Source: JAVVUJ01 sp964461765 (GTDB lineage Bacteria > Bacillota > Clostridia > Peptostreptococcales > Anaerovoracaceae). From it: a DNA stretch of 64,000 nt. The notes under the pieces are model-generated. The model made no database searches and was not told the DNA's origin. It saw only the letters and a list, made by a program, of their open reading frames with translations. The stretch covers positions 1 to 64,000 of the forward strand of contig CAYWVS010000001.1 in the NCBI GenBank assembly GCA_964461765.1, given 5' to 3'. A program made the position numbers and the translations under genes. Below, piece by piece: positions 9,516 through 18,489 of the stretch. Every line of letters starts with the position of its first letter. The stretch's first letter is position 1.

Positions 9516-10469
9516 CTAGCGTTTCCCCAACTTTCTCTGCAATGCAAGTATAGAGATGACTTCATGCATGATGTTGGCAGCCATATAGGCAGTTTTTCCC
9601 GCTTGGTCGATGGCCGGAAGCACCTCTACCATGTCTATAGCCACCATATTGACATCCTTTAATCCCTGAATCAAGGTCATGGTTTCATATCCGTTGAAGC
9701 CTCCCACCTCAATAGTTCCGGTTCCGGGAGCCATAGAAGGATCCACAAAGTCAATATCAATGGTCAAGAAAGTTTTGGCATCCCCCACTCTCTGCTGAAT
9801 CCTCCTAACGCCTTCCTCTATTCCGATTTTATGAAGCTCATTGGCGGTAAGCACCTCAAACCCTAAGTCCACAGAACCCTGCACGTCCTCGGGACCATAT
9901 TGAGAACCTCGGATTCCGATCTGAATAGAATGAGCCGTATCGATCAATCCTTCCTCGCAAGCTCGCCTAAAGGGCGTACCGTGGGTGTATTTCATGCCCC
10001 AGTATTGATCCCATGTATCCAGATGAGAATCAAAATGAACCAATGCCACAGGTCCGTGTTTCTTTACCACTGCTCTCAGCTCTCCTAGGGTGATGGAATG
10101 ATCCCCTCCCATTACCACAGGCACTACACCGGCATCTATAAAGGGTTGCAGTCCATCTTCGATCTGCTTATAAGTTTCTAAAATAAACCCGGGGGTAACA
10201 TCGATATCTCCTGCATCCACTCCTGACAAATGATCAAAAATGTTAACATCTAAATTCATGCTATAATTTCTCATAAGGGTGGATGCCTCTCTGATGGCAG
10301 AGGGCCCAAATCTGGCTCCCGTCTTATAGCTTGCTCCTGTATCAAAGGGGCAACCGATCACAGCAAAATCTATGTCCTCAGTGGTTTTTACATGAGGTAA
10401 TCTCATAAAAGTTTTAATTCCACTGAATCTTGGTGCCGCTGAGGCACTGGGTGGTTGATATTTTGGCAT
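9516..10469 (-). CDS. Agmatinase/ureohydrolase family enzyme
   Basis: A 317-residue member of the arginase superfamily. All binuclear-metal motifs are present: GGDH (121-124), DSHLD (147-151) and DIDFVDPS (238-245), with THGTPF (162-167) near the substrate site. These enzymes release urea from guanidino compounds such as agmatine, guanidinobutyrate or guanidinopropionate. The real substrate is open because no polyamine genes are nearby; the neighbours are cyclase-family hydrolases and nucleobase-type permeases. AGAAAGG precedes the ATG. Confidence 0.85.
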   Translation of the reverse strand: MPKYQPPSASAAPRFSGIKTFMRLPHVKTTEDIDFAVIGCPFDTGASYKTGARFGPSAIREASTLMRNYSMNLDVNIFDHLSGVDAGDIDVTPGFILETYKQIEDGLQPFIDAGVVPVVMGGDHSITLGELRAVVKKHGPVALVHFDSHLDTWDQYWGMKYTHGTPFRRACEEGLIDTAHSIQIGIRGSQYGPEDVQGSVDLGFEVLTANELHKIGIEEGVRRIQQRVGDAKTFLTIDIDFVDPSMAPGTGTIEVGGFNGYETMTLIQGLKDVNMVAIDMVEVLPAIDQAGKTAYMAANIMHEVISILALQRKLGKR

Positions 10470-10639
10470 TTTAGTTTCCTTTCTATCTGTCTTCTAATAA
10501 AATACTCTTTCACTTTTGGAATATTTCCTAATATAATGTGGTCAATTCCTGCTACAATACATGAAAATACGGTACCGGTTGTTATGTTAAAGATAAAGTT
10601 TCTCCCTACCAAATTAATGGGATCATAAACTGAGTTCAT
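10403..10639 (-). CDS. Possible small membrane protein before the ureohydrolase
   Basis: A 78-codon frame with a very good ribosome site (AAGGGAGG, six bases before ATG). The first 60 residues contain one hydrophobic segment (about 14-40) and look like real protein; the last 18 lie inside the 5' end of the ureohydrolase gene in another frame. It may be a small coupled protein or a leader that passes ribosomes to the next gene. I recognise no family. The ribosome site is the main support. Confidence 0.4.
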   Translation of the reverse strand: MNSVYDPINLVGRNFIFNITTGTVFSCIVAGIDHIILGNIPKVKEYFIRRQIERKLKCQNINHPVPQRHQDSVELKLL

Positions 10640-10653
10640 ATTCTGCCTCCCTT

Positions 10654-10685
10654 AAACCTGTTGGAAGACTCCTCCCAACAGGTTT
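10654..10685 (-). other. Stable intra-operon hairpin
   Basis: Perfect 11-bp arms AAACCTGTTGG / CCAACAGGTTT with a 10-base loop lie between the cyclase at 10710 and the small frame at 10639. No T-tract follows on the minus strand; the ribosome site of the small frame begins almost at once. This looks more like an RNA-stability or processing element, or a partial terminator, than a classical terminator. Confidence 0.6.
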
Positions 10686-10709
10686 ATGATTCTGATTCTC
10701 AACTTTTGC

Positions 10710-11408
10710 TTATAGCTCAATATAATAGGCTCTGATAGGGGATCCATCTGCATCCATAATATTTAAAGGTACAAAGTGAAACCAACCTCTTTGTTCTAGG
10801 TTAACATCTTGGAAATTTTCAATGATTTTCAATTGGTCTTTTGTGCCTTGCATATCTTTTACAGCTTGTAAATTGGTCAGATTTTCCACTATAAAAATTT
10901 CTTTTGACAATAGAACATCATGGGCGTCAAATTGCTCTGTAACAGTGGAATCTACATTGAGAAAGTCCACTCCTACCAGTTTAATTCCGCAGTTAACTAT
11001 CAGCTCTGCACATTCCTTTGTAAGATAGGGATGCTTCACATATTTTTCATCTTGAAAATATGTGTCCCAACCACTTTGAAAAAGTGCAAAATCATTTTGC
11101 TTCAAACTCTCCACATATCCGATTATATCTTCCACGGTGATGGGCTCACATTCTCCCTTTTTTGTTACATCAATAATAACGCCCCTGCCTACGAAGCTTT
11201 CCAGTGGAAAATCATTGATCTTTTTTCCTTGTGAAATAAAGTGATAGGGTGCATCAATATGTGTACCGGTATGGGTTCCCATATGTAGCCCATCCACGTG
11301 GCAATAATTCTTTTCATGCTCCAGAAACCGTGTAATCTCGACTTCCGGATCTCCCGGGTAAACACGCATACCGCTAACAATCTTTTGACTTAAATCAATG
11401 ACTATCAT
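10710..11408 (-). CDS. Cyclase-family metal hydrolase (kynurenine-formamidase-like)
   Basis: A 232-residue protein of the cyclase family (PF04199). The metal motif is complete: His46, His50 and Asp52 in HTGTHID, followed by APYHF (His56). Family members hydrolyse cyclic or N-formyl amides, such as N-formylkynurenine or isatin. Five bases separate it from a second cyclase gene, so the two may work together or on related substrates. No tryptophan-pathway genes are nearby, so kynurenine formamidase itself is not supported. Confidence 0.85.
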   Translation of the reverse strand: MIVIDLSQKIVSGMRVYPGDPEVEITRFLEHEKNYCHVDGLHMGTHTGTHIDAPYHFISQGKKINDFPLESFVGRGVIIDVTKKGECEPITVEDIIGYVESLKQNDFALFQSGWDTYFQDEKYVKHPYLTKECAELIVNCGIKLVGVDFLNVDSTVTEQFDAHDVLLSKEIFIVENLTNLQAVKDMQGTKDQLKIIENFQDVNLEQRGWFHFVPLNIMDADGSPIRAYYIEL

Positions 11409-11413
11409 AGAAA

Positions 11414-12070
11414 TTATCCTTCAATCTGCATGGCTACCGCCCTTACCGGGGAACCGTCAGTGCCCACAATCTTCATGGGGAAAGCAGCTATTACAGGGTT
11501 TTCAAAATCGATTTTGTCAAAATAAGCCATGTTTTCTCCGATCATTAATCTCTTATCTGCAAATAAATCATGAACAGGGAACTCCGTACCACCGGTTTGA
11601 TCCGCATTGATGGTATCGATGCAGATAAATCGAACGCCTTTTTCCACTAAGAATTCTGCCACTTCTCCGGATACATAGGGATGCTCAAAAAACTCATCAG
11701 TACCTAATTTTTTATACCAATTGGTGTTAAACAATACAATTTTGCCTTCTGTGATTGAATCTTCATAAGGCTTCATATCCTCCATAGTAATTTGCTCCTG
11801 AGCTTTCTTATCCGTGACCCTCACTACAACAGCTTCCCCGAAGAAAAAGTCAAGCTCCATCTTTTCAATGGTATCCCCGTCGTTGCGGAAGTGATAAGGT
11901 GCATCTACATGAGTACCCGTCTGAGTTCCTACATACACCCCGGAAAGATTGTATCCCTCGTTTTCTACGGTAGTGGCTACTTCAATGTTTGGCTCCGGAT
12001 CTCCGGGGTAAATAGGTGTATCCTTGGTCAAATCCCATGTTAGGTCAACAAATTTTTTTACTTTAAACAT
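11414..12070 (-). CDS. Second cyclase-family protein with a changed metal ligand
   Basis: A 218-residue paralogue of the preceding protein. The motif reads GTQTGTHVDAPYHF: Gln50 stands where the family has the first metal-binding His, while His54, Asp56 and His60 are kept. Activity could be changed or lost, or the two proteins could form a mixed oligomer. The ATG at 12070 is preferred over an upstream one because AGAAGG lies seven bases before it. The permease gene ends 19 bases upstream. Confidence 0.85.
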   Translation of the reverse strand: MFKVKKFVDLTWDLTKDTPIYPGDPEPNIEVATTVENEGYNLSGVYVGTQTGTHVDAPYHFRNDGDTIEKMELDFFFGEAVVVRVTDKKAQEQITMEDMKPYEDSITEGKIVLFNTNWYKKLGTDEFFEHPYVSGEVAEFLVEKGVRFICIDTINADQTGGTEFPVHDLFADKRLMIGENMAYFDKIDFENPVIAAFPMKIVGTDGSPVRAVAMQIEG

Positions 12071-12089
12071 ATTCTTACCTTCTTTCTTT

Positions 12090-13418
12090 TTACTTCTTTC
12101 CAAACAACTTACTTGCGATTATGTAAAGTCCAAATGCGATAATAAATGTAGGGATGGTGGAACCAATGGCGATTGGTGCGATCATTAGCCAATAATAGGC
12201 CAAGGCTGCTGAAATGATATAAACTCCCATGGCAATCCAATTGATTCCGCCGGAATAAAAGTATTTATTGCTTTTTTCCGGATATACAATGGCATCAATA
12301 TCATAGTTTTGCTTACTCACAACAAAGAAATCCGCAATCATGATGGAAAAGATGGGCATAAACAAAACGCCGATAAGACCAACAAAGTCCAAAAATACAT
12401 CTAAAATTCCGCTGAACAGGGCTCCTATTACGCAAATCACTCCAATAACTAACGCCGTCTTTTTAAACCCGGGTTTTGGGAAAATGTTTAAGAAGGACAT
12501 GGTGGAGCTGTAAACGCACATAACATTGGCGGCAATGACGGAAAGGAAAATTACCATGGAACCTGCCATACCGAACCCGATTTCTCCAAAAACTTGGGAA
12601 GGCTCATAGCTAAGGTTCAGTCCACCCACCATGATCATGCCGATCATTAAAGCACCGGCTCCCATGGAAAGGATGGTTCCCAGAGAATATCCGATCCCCG
12701 TGCCCAGATAAGCACCTTTGGTGGTTTTACAGTTCCTGTTGTAATCCGCTGCCAAAGGTGTCCAGGACAATGCGGTGGCAACTACGATATCAAAGGCGGC
12801 AATGGCTGTCAATCCGGAGACATTTTCTGCCGGAAGAGCGATAATATTTGCCATGCCTGTGGTGGTAAAAGCTTTGAAAATTACAGCACCCATAACCAAA
12901 ACGATAAGTACCATTGCAATTTTCTCGTAAAGGGCAATACCTTTTATGGCATATAGGGCTACAGTTACTACAATTACTTCCGTTATAACGGTAAATATCC
13001 CGGGATTAGAAAAACCGGTCATGGATTCCACCGCATAGTTTAGAGCTAGACCTCCTAGACTTGCCTGAGCCCAAGACCATGCCACAAGGATGAGCACATT
13101 GATGATAGAAGGCAATAGAGAGCCTTTGGTGCCAAAGGTAGCTCGACTTACTACCATGGTAACCAACCCGGTTTTCTGACCAATGACGCCTATCATAGCT
13201 AAAGTAATTACACCCACAAAACACCCCAGGGCAATGGTGGCCATGGCAGTATTAAAGGTTAAATCCGGAATCATGTACATCCCTGTCAGCATTGTGGTGA
13301 CCACCAAATTGCAAGCAAACCAGATAGCAAAGTTGGATGATCCTGTCAAGGTACGGTCTTCTACGGAAATAGGCATTACATCATCTTGAATAGCGTGTGA
13401 GCCTTGATTTTCACTCAT
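12090..13418 (-). CDS. NCS1-family purine/cytosine-type permease
   Basis: A protein of about 442 residues with about 12 membrane segments; the N-terminal part (DRTLTGSSNFAIWFACNL) and the helix containing LSWTPLAADYNRNCK are typical of CodB-like NCS1 transporters. These carry nucleobases, allantoin or hydantoins with H+ or Na+. It is the first gene of the permease-cyclase-cyclase-ureohydrolase set and presumably brings in the substrate. The ATG at 13418 was chosen because AAGGAGG lies eight bases before it; an earlier ATG is too close. Confidence 0.85.
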   Translation of the reverse strand: MSENQGSHAIQDDVMPISVEDRTLTGSSNFAIWFACNLVVTTMLTGMYMIPDLTFNTAMATIALGCFVGVITLAMIGVIGQKTGLVTMVVSRATFGTKGSLLPSIINVLILVAWSWAQASLGGLALNYAVESMTGFSNPGIFTVITEVIVVTVALYAIKGIALYEKIAMVLIVLVMGAVIFKAFTTTGMANIIALPAENVSGLTAIAAFDIVVATALSWTPLAADYNRNCKTTKGAYLGTGIGYSLGTILSMGAGALMIGMIMVGGLNLSYEPSQVFGEIGFGMAGSMVIFLSVIAANVMCVYSSTMSFLNIFPKPGFKKTALVIGVICVIGALFSGILDVFLDFVGLIGVLFMPIFSIMIADFFVVSKQNYDIDAIVYPEKSNKYFYSGGINWIAMGVYIISAALAYYWLMIAPIAIGSTIPTFIIAFGLYIIASKLFGKK

Positions 13419-13494
13419 AGACATTTCCTCCTTTTTAATAAAAAATATAAAAGATTTCATATTAAAATTTGCGATTAAAATAATATCATTTGAC

Positions 13495-13521
13495 TTGTCT
13501 TTTAAGGATTTGTCTTTTAAG
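13495..13521 (-). promoter_or_regulatory. Direct repeats in the leader of the permease operon
   Basis: Two identical 12-base copies of CTTAAAAGACAA (minus strand) start 15 bases apart. They lie downstream of the sigma-54 promoter and about 80 bases before the permease start. They could bind a repressor or be part of an RNA element. Confidence 0.4.
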
Positions 13522-13567
13522 ACCTATCTAATATTTTTAGTTACAAATTCTAATGAACTAATAGATA

Positions 13568-13583
13568 GCAATAATTATGCCAA
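13568..13583 (-). promoter_or_regulatory. Sigma-54 (-24/-12) promoter
   Basis: On the minus strand the sequence reads TTGGCATAATTATTGC. The GG and GC dinucleotides are separated by exactly ten bases, as in the consensus TGGCAC-N5-TTGC. It lies 150 bases before the permease start and points toward it. A sigma-54 activator is encoded at 2652. Confidence 0.65.
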
Positions 13584-13657
13584 CTAAAATTTAAAATAGC
13601 TAAAACAAATTTTATTGAAAATACACTAGTTTATTTTATTTAAGTAACAAAAAGCAA

Positions 13658-13689
13658 AATAAACCTATTCATTATTGAATAGGTTTATT
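13658..13689 (-). terminator. Terminator after the methyltransferase gene
   Basis: A perfect 14-bp stem (AATAAACCTATTCA and its complement) with a TTAT loop, followed on the minus strand by TTGCTTTTTG. It separates the isochorismatase/methyltransferase unit from the permease operon. The remaining sequence from 13419 to 13771 holds the sigma-54 promoter and direct repeats but no gene. Confidence 0.85.
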
Positions 13690-13771
13690 CTTTTCTAAAT
13701 AAAGTAATTAACTAATATAATAACATTTAATTTAGTTTATACTATATTCCGATTTATGTTTGAAAAATTCT

Positions 13772-14434
13772 TTAATCAATCCTCTGAAGAATGGCATTGA
13801 GCCACTTCTCCTGATCCCTACCCGGTCGCACATCGGAAGTTGTCCACATTTCTTTGATTTCAAAACTCTTAATGCTCTCCACCAAGGTTTCCAAGCTACC
13901 TTCATTCATGTCGTGAAAAAAGCGATCCCCCCGAGTGATTTCCCCTTTTCCGTACTTATAAGTTACAAATAGTATTCCTGAACCCTTTAAAGCTCTATGG
14001 ATTTTGGCATAGACGGAGGGGGTATCTTCTTCCCCCACATGGAGCAATGAAGCACATGCCCAAACCCCATCAAACTTCCACTGCCAATCTATTTCCTGTG
14101 CCGTTTTCCTTAAGCATTCTTTACCCGTAAGCTCAGCGGTATATTGGCACATTTTTTCTGAAGGATCCATGGAAGTAACTTTAAATCCTGCTTTCATAAA
14201 AGCCAAAGAATCCCTACCGGATCCGCAACCCAAATCCAAAATTTCTCCGAATTGGGGCAGATATGCAAGAAACTTCTCTCTCAGCTCCCACATATCTGCT
14301 TTGACAGTGGTTTCATAAAAGTTCTCCGCATTTTTGTCGTAATAGGCGGCTGTATCCAGATTTACTGTATCTAAGCAAATGCCTAAGTTCCCATGCCTTT
14401 TTATGGAGTCAGAATCCATTTTTTTACAGGTCAT
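13772..14434 (-). CDS. Class I SAM-dependent methyltransferase
   Basis: A 220-residue Rossmann-type methyltransferase with motif I LDLGCGSG at 66-73 and the acidic residue of motif II in VTSMDPSEKM. The segment DGVWACASLLHV matches motif IV of small-molecule methyltransferases. The acceptor is unknown. It follows the isochorismatase-like gene by 34 bases, probably in one transcript that ends at the 13658 terminator. Confidence 0.85.
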   Translation of the reverse strand: MTCKKMDSDSIKRHGNLGICLDTVNLDTAAYYDKNAENFYETTVKADMWELREKFLAYLPQFGEILDLGCGSGRDSLAFMKAGFKVTSMDPSEKMCQYTAELTGKECLRKTAQEIDWQWKFDGVWACASLLHVGEEDTPSVYAKIHRALKGSGILFVTYKYGKGEITRGDRFFHDMNEGSLETLVESIKSFEIKEMWTTSDVRPGRDQEKWLNAILQRID

Positions 14435-14468
14435 TCAAATTCACATTTCCCTTTTTACTGACAGGTGT

Positions 14469-15170
14469 CTATTTTAATCTACCTTCCAACACCGCAATGG
14501 TTTCCTCAGTGCTTAAAACTTGACAATAGATTTGATTCATAATTTTCAACTCTGCATCATGAAGGGTAATATCAGGTGCCGCACAAGCATCCTCCACACA
14601 AATAACTCTGAACCCTTCGTCCGCCAAACTCCTTACCGTTCCCGCCACGCATTGATCCGTAACGATTCCCGTCACCACAACAGTATCAATCCCTATATTT
14701 TTAATCAATTGAGAATAATTTGTACCTAGGGTAACGCTATCTGTAGTTTTATTGACCACAATTTCATCCTTTAAAGGTGTGAGTTCATCTATCATCTCTG
14801 CTTCTTTAGAGTGAACATACACATAAATACCATTCCATCCTGCTGATTTTTGCACAGGAGAGCGGTCTTCTCCATCTTCTCTTAAACAAGCAATCCTTCC
14901 AAAGGTTACCGTCATACCTTTATCCCTAAAATAGTTCAAAAGCTTTACATTGTTTGGAATTACAATTTCATCTAACCTATCGTGGAATGGAATCCATCTT
15001 TCCCACTCCCCTGCTTCTTTAAATTTCAAAGCGTCTCCAAAGTCTCTTAGGACAAATTCCTTTTGCATATCCACTATTAAAAGTGCTGTTTTTTTCGGAT
15101 CAACGACAAAATCAGGAAATTCCGTCATGGTTTCATAATAAAAAGATAAATATTTTGGATTAGGTTTCAT
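14469..15170 (-). CDS. Isochorismatase-like cysteine hydrolase
   Basis: A 233-residue member of the isochorismatase superfamily. The catalytic triad is visible: Asp34 in LLIVDMQKEF, Lys141 in VVNKTTDS and Cys174 in VTDQCVAGT, with the preceding cis-peptide region. The family includes nicotinamidase, N-carbamoylsarcosine amidase, biuret hydrolase and ureidoacrylate amidase. With a ureohydrolase and cyclase-family hydrolases close by, a carbamoyl or ureido substrate is plausible but not shown. Confidence 0.85.
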   Translation of the reverse strand: MKPNPKYLSFYYETMTEFPDFVVDPKKTALLIVDMQKEFVLRDFGDALKFKEAGEWERWIPFHDRLDEIVIPNNVKLLNYFRDKGMTVTFGRIACLREDGEDRSPVQKSAGWNGIYVYVHSKEAEMIDELTPLKDEIVVNKTTDSVTLGTNYSQLIKNIGIDTVVVTGIVTDQCVAGTVRSLADEGFRVICVEDACAAPDITLHDAELKIMNQIYCQVLSTEETIAVLEGRLK

Positions 15171-15303
15171 TTTTATTTCCTCCTCGGTTTTTTCTTTATA
15201 TTTTCTAATTTAAGTTTCCAATCAAAGTTTAATACCAAAACTATATTCAACTTTGTACTGTTTTCTATTTAGTTACTGTTGAATTACTAGTTGCCCCAAT
15301 GGC

Positions 15304-16641
15304 TTATTCCGAAATAGTGGGTGGCTTTTTTTGAAAACCTTTGGTGGTAATCAAAGCATAGACAAACCCTATAGCCAACCATGAAAAGCCAATCATCAAT
15401 GAGTCCTTTGATAAGTTAATCCAAAGATATCCGCAAATCAAAAAACCTAACGCGGGTAAAATCAAATAAGTGATTATATTTTTTTGTTTTTGCTTAAAAA
15501 AGTAATAAACGATAACAGACAGGTTCACGCACATAAACCCAAATAATCCACCAAAGTTCATAAGCTGTGATACTAAATTAATATCTAGGACAATGGCACC
15601 TACAACACCAATCACACACATTGTTAAAATATTGTAGATGGGTGTTTGGAACTTAGGATGCAGGTAAGCAAAGAATTTTTTTGGAAGGGCTTCATCTCGA
15701 CCCATTCCGAAAAGTAACCTTGCAGCACTGGATTGTCCCGTTACTCCCGCAGATAAAGTAGATAATACTACTGCAAAAGTATATACACCGGCCATCAATG
15801 CTCCTCCCGCCAACTGAGCAACTTCAAAGAGTGCTGTATCTGCCGTTTCAAAGGTGGTGTAATCCGGCCAAACAAGTTGTGCCACATAAGCTTGCAATAC
15901 AAAAATTCCACCGCCAAAAACACATGCTAAAATTGCTGCTCTGCCAATGTCTTTTTTGGGGTTAACCGCCTCTTCTGCCATGGTGGTAATGGAGTCAAAA
16001 CCAAGGAAAGAGAAACATGCGATTGCCGCCCCTGCAAAGAGCATACTGGCATTTACGTCCACACCCACAAAAGGTTTTGCTGAAATCAGAGTACCTTCTC
16101 CCACACCTTTTGTTAAGGCATAAGCACATACAATTACAAAAATGATACAAATAGCTCCCATAACACCCACTAGCAGCAAGTTAGTTTTAGCTGCAATTTG
16201 TACCCCAAGGCAATTCACTACAGTAACGATTATGGCGATAATAAGTACCCAGACCACGTAAGGTATGGCAGGTACTGCAGCATTGGCATATGATGCACCT
16301 ACCATAAATACGATTAGCGGCACCAAAACATAATCAAGGAAAATGGCCCATCCGGCAAAAAATCCTACATTGTGATGGATGGCTCTTTGGGTATAAGTGT
16401 ATGTAGCCCCTGCAACAGGAAATGCAGCTGCCATTTGCCCATAACTGTAAGCTGTAAACAGCATTGCCACCATAGCGATAATATACGCCAAAGCCAATGT
16501 CCCCGCTGTAACTTCTGTGGCTACCCCATAAATATATGCTGGCGCAATCGGCGTCATAAATGCAATCCCATAAACTACCAAATCCCTAAGTGTCAAAACT
16601 TTTTTAAATTGACCATTTTCTTTCGAATCATGATTGACCAT
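15304..16641 (-). CDS. APC-family permease
   Basis: A 445-residue transporter with about 12 membrane segments. The first helices (TLRDLVVYGIAFMTPIAP) and a loop with GFDSITTMAEEAVNPKKDIG, the classic conserved loop of amino acid/polyamine permeases, place it in the APC superfamily. Substrate is unknown, likely an amino acid or amine. It has its own promoter at 16696-16724 and lies upstream of the isochorismatase-like gene. Confidence 0.88.
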   Translation of the reverse strand: MVNHDSKENGQFKKVLTLRDLVVYGIAFMTPIAPAYIYGVATEVTAGTLALAYIIAMVAMLFTAYSYGQMAAAFPVAGATYTYTQRAIHHNVGFFAGWAIFLDYVLVPLIVFMVGASYANAAVPAIPYVVWVLIIAIIVTVVNCLGVQIAAKTNLLLVGVMGAICIIFVIVCAYALTKGVGEGTLISAKPFVGVDVNASMLFAGAAIACFSFLGFDSITTMAEEAVNPKKDIGRAAILACVFGGGIFVLQAYVAQLVWPDYTTFETADTALFEVAQLAGGALMAGVYTFAVVLSTLSAGVTGQSSAARLLFGMGRDEALPKKFFAYLHPKFQTPIYNILTMCVIGVVGAIVLDINLVSQLMNFGGLFGFMCVNLSVIVYYFFKQKQKNIITYLILPALGFLICGYLWINLSKDSLMIGFSWLAIGFVYALITTKGFQKKPPTISE

Positions 16642-16695
16642 ATTATTTTCTCCTTTTTGTCAGTCATTAATTAAGGTTTAATTTATTATTCGTAA

Positions 16696-16724
16696 ATTTT
16701 AACAAAATTACATATTTTATTCAA
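16696..16724 (-). promoter_or_regulatory. Sigma-70 promoter of the APC permease
   Basis: Minus strand: TTGAAT (-35, 16719-16724), 17-base spacer, TAAAAT (-10, 16696-16701), about 55 bases before the start codon. Confidence 0.55.
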
Positions 16725-16768
16725 GCATAAAGTATGTTTTTAATGGTTTAAAGTACATTTGCATCTAT

Positions 16769-16930
16769 CTAAATCAATTTTAATTGCCCAAAGCATTGGT
16801 CAAGGATTTTTGAATCCTCCCATTTTACCGAACGAATTTGCTCATCAATGAAAGAAAAAATCTTTTCAGGGCACCCACAAGTGCATTCCAAATAATAGCT
16901 AAGTAAGATTGCATCTGTTTTTCCCTTCAC
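16769..16930 (-). pseudogene. Short remnant or small protein after the AAA ATPase
   Basis: A 53-codon frame starts at a GTG 15 bases after the ATPase stop and reads like real protein (VKGKTDAILLSYYLECTCGC then a helical stretch ending FGQLKLI). No ribosome site precedes it. AAA ATPases of this type usually have a nuclease or TOPRIM-like partner gene directly downstream, so this may be what remains of one. A genuine small protein is possible. Confidence 0.4.
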
Positions 16931-16945
16931 ATAAAATCAATTTAT

Positions 16946-18064
16946 TCATAGGCGTACCTCAAAATCAAACTGTTCACGGTTGGAGTACACATTTCTTCCT
17001 AAAAGTACTCTGGAATAGGTTTTTTTCTCTGAACTTTCTTTCTTAAAGGTAAGCACACTAATGTGGTCAGTCTCACTTTGTTTATCATAATCTTGAGTTG
17101 CTAACAAAGCATCAATAGCCTCTATACTATGAGTGGTAATAAATGCTTGAACGTCAAACTGTATACAGGCTTTTACAATAAATCTGAAAATATCATCGTA
17201 ATATTTAGAATGAATGGCAGTTTCCACTTCATCAATAAGCAAAATACCACCGGCGGCTTTTGCAATGCCATTTGCAAGGGACAGTACCTTCTTAATGCCA
17301 TCACCGTAGGTGGAAAGAGGCATATTACCGAAAGTAGCATGTTTGATGTATTCAATGGAGCGATTACTATTTTCGTCTTTCAGTATTAATAGGTCAATAA
17401 TATCGGGATCAAATATCTGTAAAACTCTCAAGCAAACATCCTTATAGGAGTGATATTTTAATATTCGGTTAAAGTTATTGCCATAAACATGATCCATAGG
17501 AGAAAGATATACTATATTTAAAAAACTATTTTTCTTTATTTCACGACCGGATATACTTGTATAAGGATTGATTTCAAACCACTTTTCTCTTTTATGTTCT
17601 GCTATTTCCCATATAAGATCACCTTGAAACGTTTCTACTTCAGAATTATGAAGCCTCAGACCATGCCTTATTCCATCAATATTTTTTACAAATAATTCTT
17701 TAGCATCTTGGGTATCTATCATAATTGTTTTTTCTTTTCCAATTAAGTCATACATTACAGGTACACCATTGCAAATTGCATCGATGGTTATTTCCATTTC
17801 CTTTGAGTCTCGTGGAAATAGATTAATAAAGCATTCGTAAAGAGACGCTCCATTAAAAAATATGTTAGTGTCTCGCATTCGTGCAAGTCTAAGAATATTG
17901 TTAAAGTCAGAGGGATCACGCAATAATAACAATGCCTCCAAAACACTGGTTTTACCGCTGTTATTGTCGCCTGCAACAATATTTACATGGTTCAAATTTT
18001 CTACGGTTAGATGATGAATACCACGAAAATGACCAATGGTAAAGCTCTCAATATGAATTGCCAT
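16946..18064 (-). CDS. AAA family ATPase (OLD/RecF-like)
   Basis: A 372-residue ATPase with Walker A GDNNSGKTS at about 32-40, an ABC-like signature region around LSTYGDGIKKVLSLA, Walker B GGILLIDEVETAIH and a switch His in FITTHSIEAID. This is the RecF/OLD-type ABC ATPase layout found in many phage-defence cassettes. Its start overlaps the stop of the HTH gene upstream, so the pair is coupled. The usual downstream nuclease is missing or reduced to the remnant at 16769. Confidence 0.85.
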   Translation of the reverse strand: MAIHIESFTIGHFRGIHHLTVENLNHVNIVAGDNNSGKTSVLEALLLLRDPSDFNNILRLARMRDTNIFFNGASLYECFINLFPRDSKEMEITIDAICNGVPVMYDLIGKEKTIMIDTQDAKELFVKNIDGIRHGLRLHNSEVETFQGDLIWEIAEHKREKWFEINPYTSISGREIKKNSFLNIVYLSPMDHVYGNNFNRILKYHSYKDVCLRVLQIFDPDIIDLLILKDENSNRSIEYIKHATFGNMPLSTYGDGIKKVLSLANGIAKAAGGILLIDEVETAIHSKYYDDIFRFIVKACIQFDVQAFITTHSIEAIDALLATQDYDKQSETDHISVLTFKKESSEKKTYSRVLLGRNVYSNREQFDFEVRL

Positions 18065-18369
18065 TATAACACCTCCTCATAGTCTACAAAATCAATAGTT
18101 AAGCGTTTTCCTAGACCATCTGCAATTTTTTTCAATGTAACTATACTAGGCCGATAGCTTCCGTTCTCAATCTTGCTGATATTAGCCTGTGAAACCCCGG
18201 ACTTTTCTGCCAACTGATTTTGAGTAATACCAAGTTTTATCCGGGTAGACGCGATAAGCTCCCTCAATTCTGCTTCTATATCATACTCTACAATAAATGG
18301 CTCCTCTTCCACATCAAATAAATCTACTTGCTTCAATGCTTCATCAAGGTACGATTGTAAGTCACTCAT
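18064..18369 (-). CDS. XRE-type HTH regulator
   Basis: A protein of about 101 residues with a Cro/C1-type HTH (TRIKLGITQNQLAEKSGVSQ then ANISKIENG). The N-terminal part (MSDLQSYLDEALKQV) looks like that of HigA-type antitoxins. The start at 18369 is chosen on family form; a frame extending to 18414 has a better ribosome site (AAAGGA), so a longer form is possible. It probably represses its own promoter, which carries an inverted repeat, and is coupled to the ATPase gene. Confidence 0.85.
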   Translation of the reverse strand: MSDLQSYLDEALKQVDLFDVEEEPFIVEYDIEAELRELIASTRIKLGITQNQLAEKSGVSQANISKIENGSYRPSIVTLKKIADGLGKRLTIDFVDYEEVL

Positions 18370-18489
18370 AATAAAACCTTGTATAATGAAAGTATAGGGA
18401 AATTCACCATACATTCCTTTCTAGATTATTTTCTGTATAATCCTATATAGATAGACGCTGGGGATTAGTTTTGAAATTTCTTATAAATT

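Noticed and set aside
11414..12070. Kynurenine formamidase (kynB) naming of the cyclase-family genes
   Set aside because: No other tryptophan-degradation gene is near and one copy lacks a metal-binding His, so only the family name is justified.
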